Below, one piece after another: positions 62,351-64,000 of a stretch of 64,000 bases of DNA. The DNA is taken from positions 31,005-95,004 of the forward strand of contig CAUYUJ010000732.1 in assembly GCA_963575745.1 (NCBI GenBank), read 5' to 3'. This DNA is from Prorocentrum cordatum (taxonomy: Eukaryota > Sar > Dinophyceae > Prorocentrales > Prorocentraceae). The first letter of the stretch is position 1; every line of letters starts with the position of its first letter. A program made the translations under genes and the position numbers. A model generated the notes under the pieces. The model was not told the DNA's origin. It was given only the letters and a program-made list of their open reading frames with translations, and ran no database searches.

Positions 62351-62815
62351 GGGAGCGGGACATCTGGGCCTCTTCGGACCTCTTCGGGGCCTCTTGGGCC
62401 GTCTTGGAGCGTTTTTGTGCCGCCATGGGGACTGTGTGGGCCATATTTGGGCCTTGTTGCGTTCGGGGGCCCTCTTAGGGGCCTCTGTGGCCGTCTCGGG
62501 CCTATCTTGCAGGCTGCTTGGACCGTCATGGGCCCCCGATTTCAAGAGTGGCGAGGGCGCGAAACTATTGCAACACCCGTGGGAAAATCATTGTGTGTTG
62601 CCCTTTGGAGGTGCTCCTGGGGACCTTCTTGTGGCCCTCCAGGGCCATCTTAGGGCCGTCTTGGGGACGTCATGGGCATTCGGGAAGCTGTATTCAGCCG
62701 TCTTAGGGCCCTCTCGGACCCTTAGGAGACCCTGGAGGCCGACATCCTGTATTTTCCGCACGTTTTGGTGTGTTTCTGGGCCATCTAAGGGGGGGGGGGG
62801 GGGGGGCATTTGGTC
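62351..62815. repeat. GGCC-N-TCTTGG repeat region, second cluster
   Basis: GGGCCTCTTCGGACCTCTTC, GGGCCGTCTTGGAGC, GGGCCGTCTTGGGGACG and similar at 15-30-bp spacing. Ends in an 18-base G-run near 62790. Confidence 0.7.
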
Positions 62816-63139
62816 CGCCAGTGTGGCGCGACTTTAGAGGGGGTTAGGGGGGAATGCACAATCACGCAAGAGAAGACAGAGTGTACGTAAGTGATTTTGT
62901 CGTGTTGGATACAGTGTACACGTTGCGTTCAGGCGTTCGCCAGGAAACGCTGCACGTCACCTCTGGACGTGAATTTACTGGCTTACGCCACACCCTTCAC
63001 CCTTTTTCGAGCCCGTGGATGACGAGATCATACTTGATCATCGGTAGTCGGTTATAGTGTGGATATTACCTATACGACCACCCTGCGGGTGATAAGGAGG
63101 TTGAGGGGCAGCAGTGGGCAACAGTGGTGACTGTTGTTC
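62816..63139. other. No gene recognised
   Basis: Unique-looking sequence; no coding signal. Confidence 0.35.
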
Positions 63140-63420
63140 TGACGATGCCTGTGGTGCGCATATCGATGTGCATGCCGGTTTGCTTTTCGATCTGCATCTC
63201 ATTTTGCATGTCGACATATCGATGTGCATGTCGATTTGCGGTTCGATCTTCATCTCGACTTGCATGTCGATTTGCATTGGAAAGCTCGTCGCAGGCGCCG
63301 ATTTTTCAAATACGCAACCCACGGCACTTCACGATTTACATTTGGATGTGCATGTCGATTTGCATTCCGATGTGCTTTTCGGTTTGCATGTCGGTTAGCA
63401 TGTAGACTTGCATTGGATAG
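63140..63420. repeat. ATGTGCATGTCGATTTGCAT repeat, orientation 2
   Basis: About 18 degenerate 12-bp units (TGCATGTCGATT, TGCATTCCGATG). Reverse complement of the 53750-54062 motif. A short unique insert (about 63290-63340) divides it. Confidence 0.85.
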
Positions 63421-63424
63421 CTCG

Positions 63425-63720
63425 CCGCAGCCACGGCGGGACACCAGCGGGACACTCGCGGGACACCGCGGGGCACCGTTTGCCGGGTGGAGAGACTTTC
63501 GGTCTGGCCGCGGCCCAGCCACAGAAGGAGTTCGGGACACCAGCGGGACACTAGCGGGACACCGCGGGCCACCGGCCGCCGGAGGAGAAACATTTAGTCC
63601 GGCCGCGGCCCAGCCACAGGAGGATTTCGGGACACCAGCGGGACACCGCGGGCCACCGGCCGCCGGAGGAGAAACATTTAGTCCAGCCGCGGCCCAGCCA
63701 CAGGAGGATTTCCTCTCGCC
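63425..63720. repeat. About 96-bp GC-rich tandem repeat, three units
   Basis: GGGACACCAGCGGGACAC begins units near 63438, 63535 and 63629; each has GGCCGCGGCCCAGCCACA(G) at its end. The plus open frame 63224-63898 crosses it and is not a gene. Confidence 0.92.
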
Positions 63721-64000
63721 CGCCCACGCAGCTTCGCCTCGCCCGCACGCACGCATGGCACGCACGACACGAACCCGAAACCGACATCGATTTCCCGATA
63801 GGGGGGGTCTCCGTTTCAGGTCGGACTCACCCCCCAACCTCCAAGTATCTTTCATTTTTCTTCTGCTCACACACCGTCTGGTGCAAGGCTCTACCTGACC
63901 TGACCTGTTATCATCCTCTTCCTCGTCTTTCTTCTCCTTCACCTCCTCTCCCCTCCCTCAGTCCGCGCTCCCTCCCTTCCGCCCTCCGACTCCTCCGATG
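63721..64000. other. No gene recognised at the right edge
   Basis: Pyrimidine-rich CTC-type sequence from 63910 runs to the window end. Confidence 0.4.

Noticed and set aside
63224-63898. 224-codon frame with repeats of GHRGPPAAGGETFSPAAAQP.
   Set aside because: Its period equals the 96-bp tandem repeat and the rest is the TGCATGTCGATT array.
1-64000. CRISPR array, bacterial operons or ribosome-binding-site-led genes.
   Set aside because: No regular spacer-repeat structure and no dense collinear coding. The content is eukaryotic.

Overview
The window looks like nuclear DNA of a dinoflagellate. The strongest evidence is a complete copy of the dinoflagellate trans-splicing leader at 16285-16306 (minus strand), beginning CCGTAGCCATTTT and ending GGCTCAAG, plus a decayed copy at 22200-22220. 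The rest fits: high GC, very few host exons, long introns full of repeats, non-GT splice junctions, and degenerate Copia, LINE and tyrosine-recombinase (DIRS-like) retroelements. The species cannot be told from the sequence. No rRNA, tRNA or CRISPR array was recognised. Most long open frames come from GGA/TCC, GAT/GCT or other tandem repeats and are not genes.

Layout. 1-1.7 kb: Copia pol relic (minus). 2.1-4.6 kb: a cluster of short inverted-repeat (MITE-like) elements. 4.7-11.3 kb: decayed LINE A (plus). 12.0-16.3 kb: LINE B (minus), with spliced leader, ORF1, ORF2 and an oligo-A end, lying between GGA/TCC arrays. 17.4-19.6 kb: two exons of a probable EamA-type transporter (plus). 20.7-22.2 kb: a zinc-finger reading frame and a spliced-leader-marked retrogene (both minus). 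22.2-28.9 kb: repeats only. 28.9-33.8 kb: decayed LINE E (plus). 34.7-36.5 kb: 12-bp, 18-bp and 142-bp tandem repeats. 36.6-42.0 kb: one host gene, a GT32/OCH1-like glycosyltransferase in at least four exons, with its first exon split by a MITE that itself carries a second MITE. 44.3-50.9 kb: two satellite families around a decayed DIRS-like element (45.8-49.4 kb, plus). 51.3-55.9 kb: GAT/GCT and GGA arrays. 56.0-60.2 kb: decayed LINE D (plus). 60.2-64.0 kb: TCC arrays, one unassigned open frame and further tandem repeats.

Three themes stand out. (1) Reverse transcription of trans-spliced mRNA has put spliced-leader copies back into the genome. (2) Four retroposed units have TCC repeats on their own sense strand at both ends, suggesting targeting of, or seeding of, TCC microsatellites. 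(3) At least eight MITE-like families occur here; several have target-site duplications, and one sits inside a coding exon so that exact removal restores the frame, as expected of an introner (a transposon that creates an intron).
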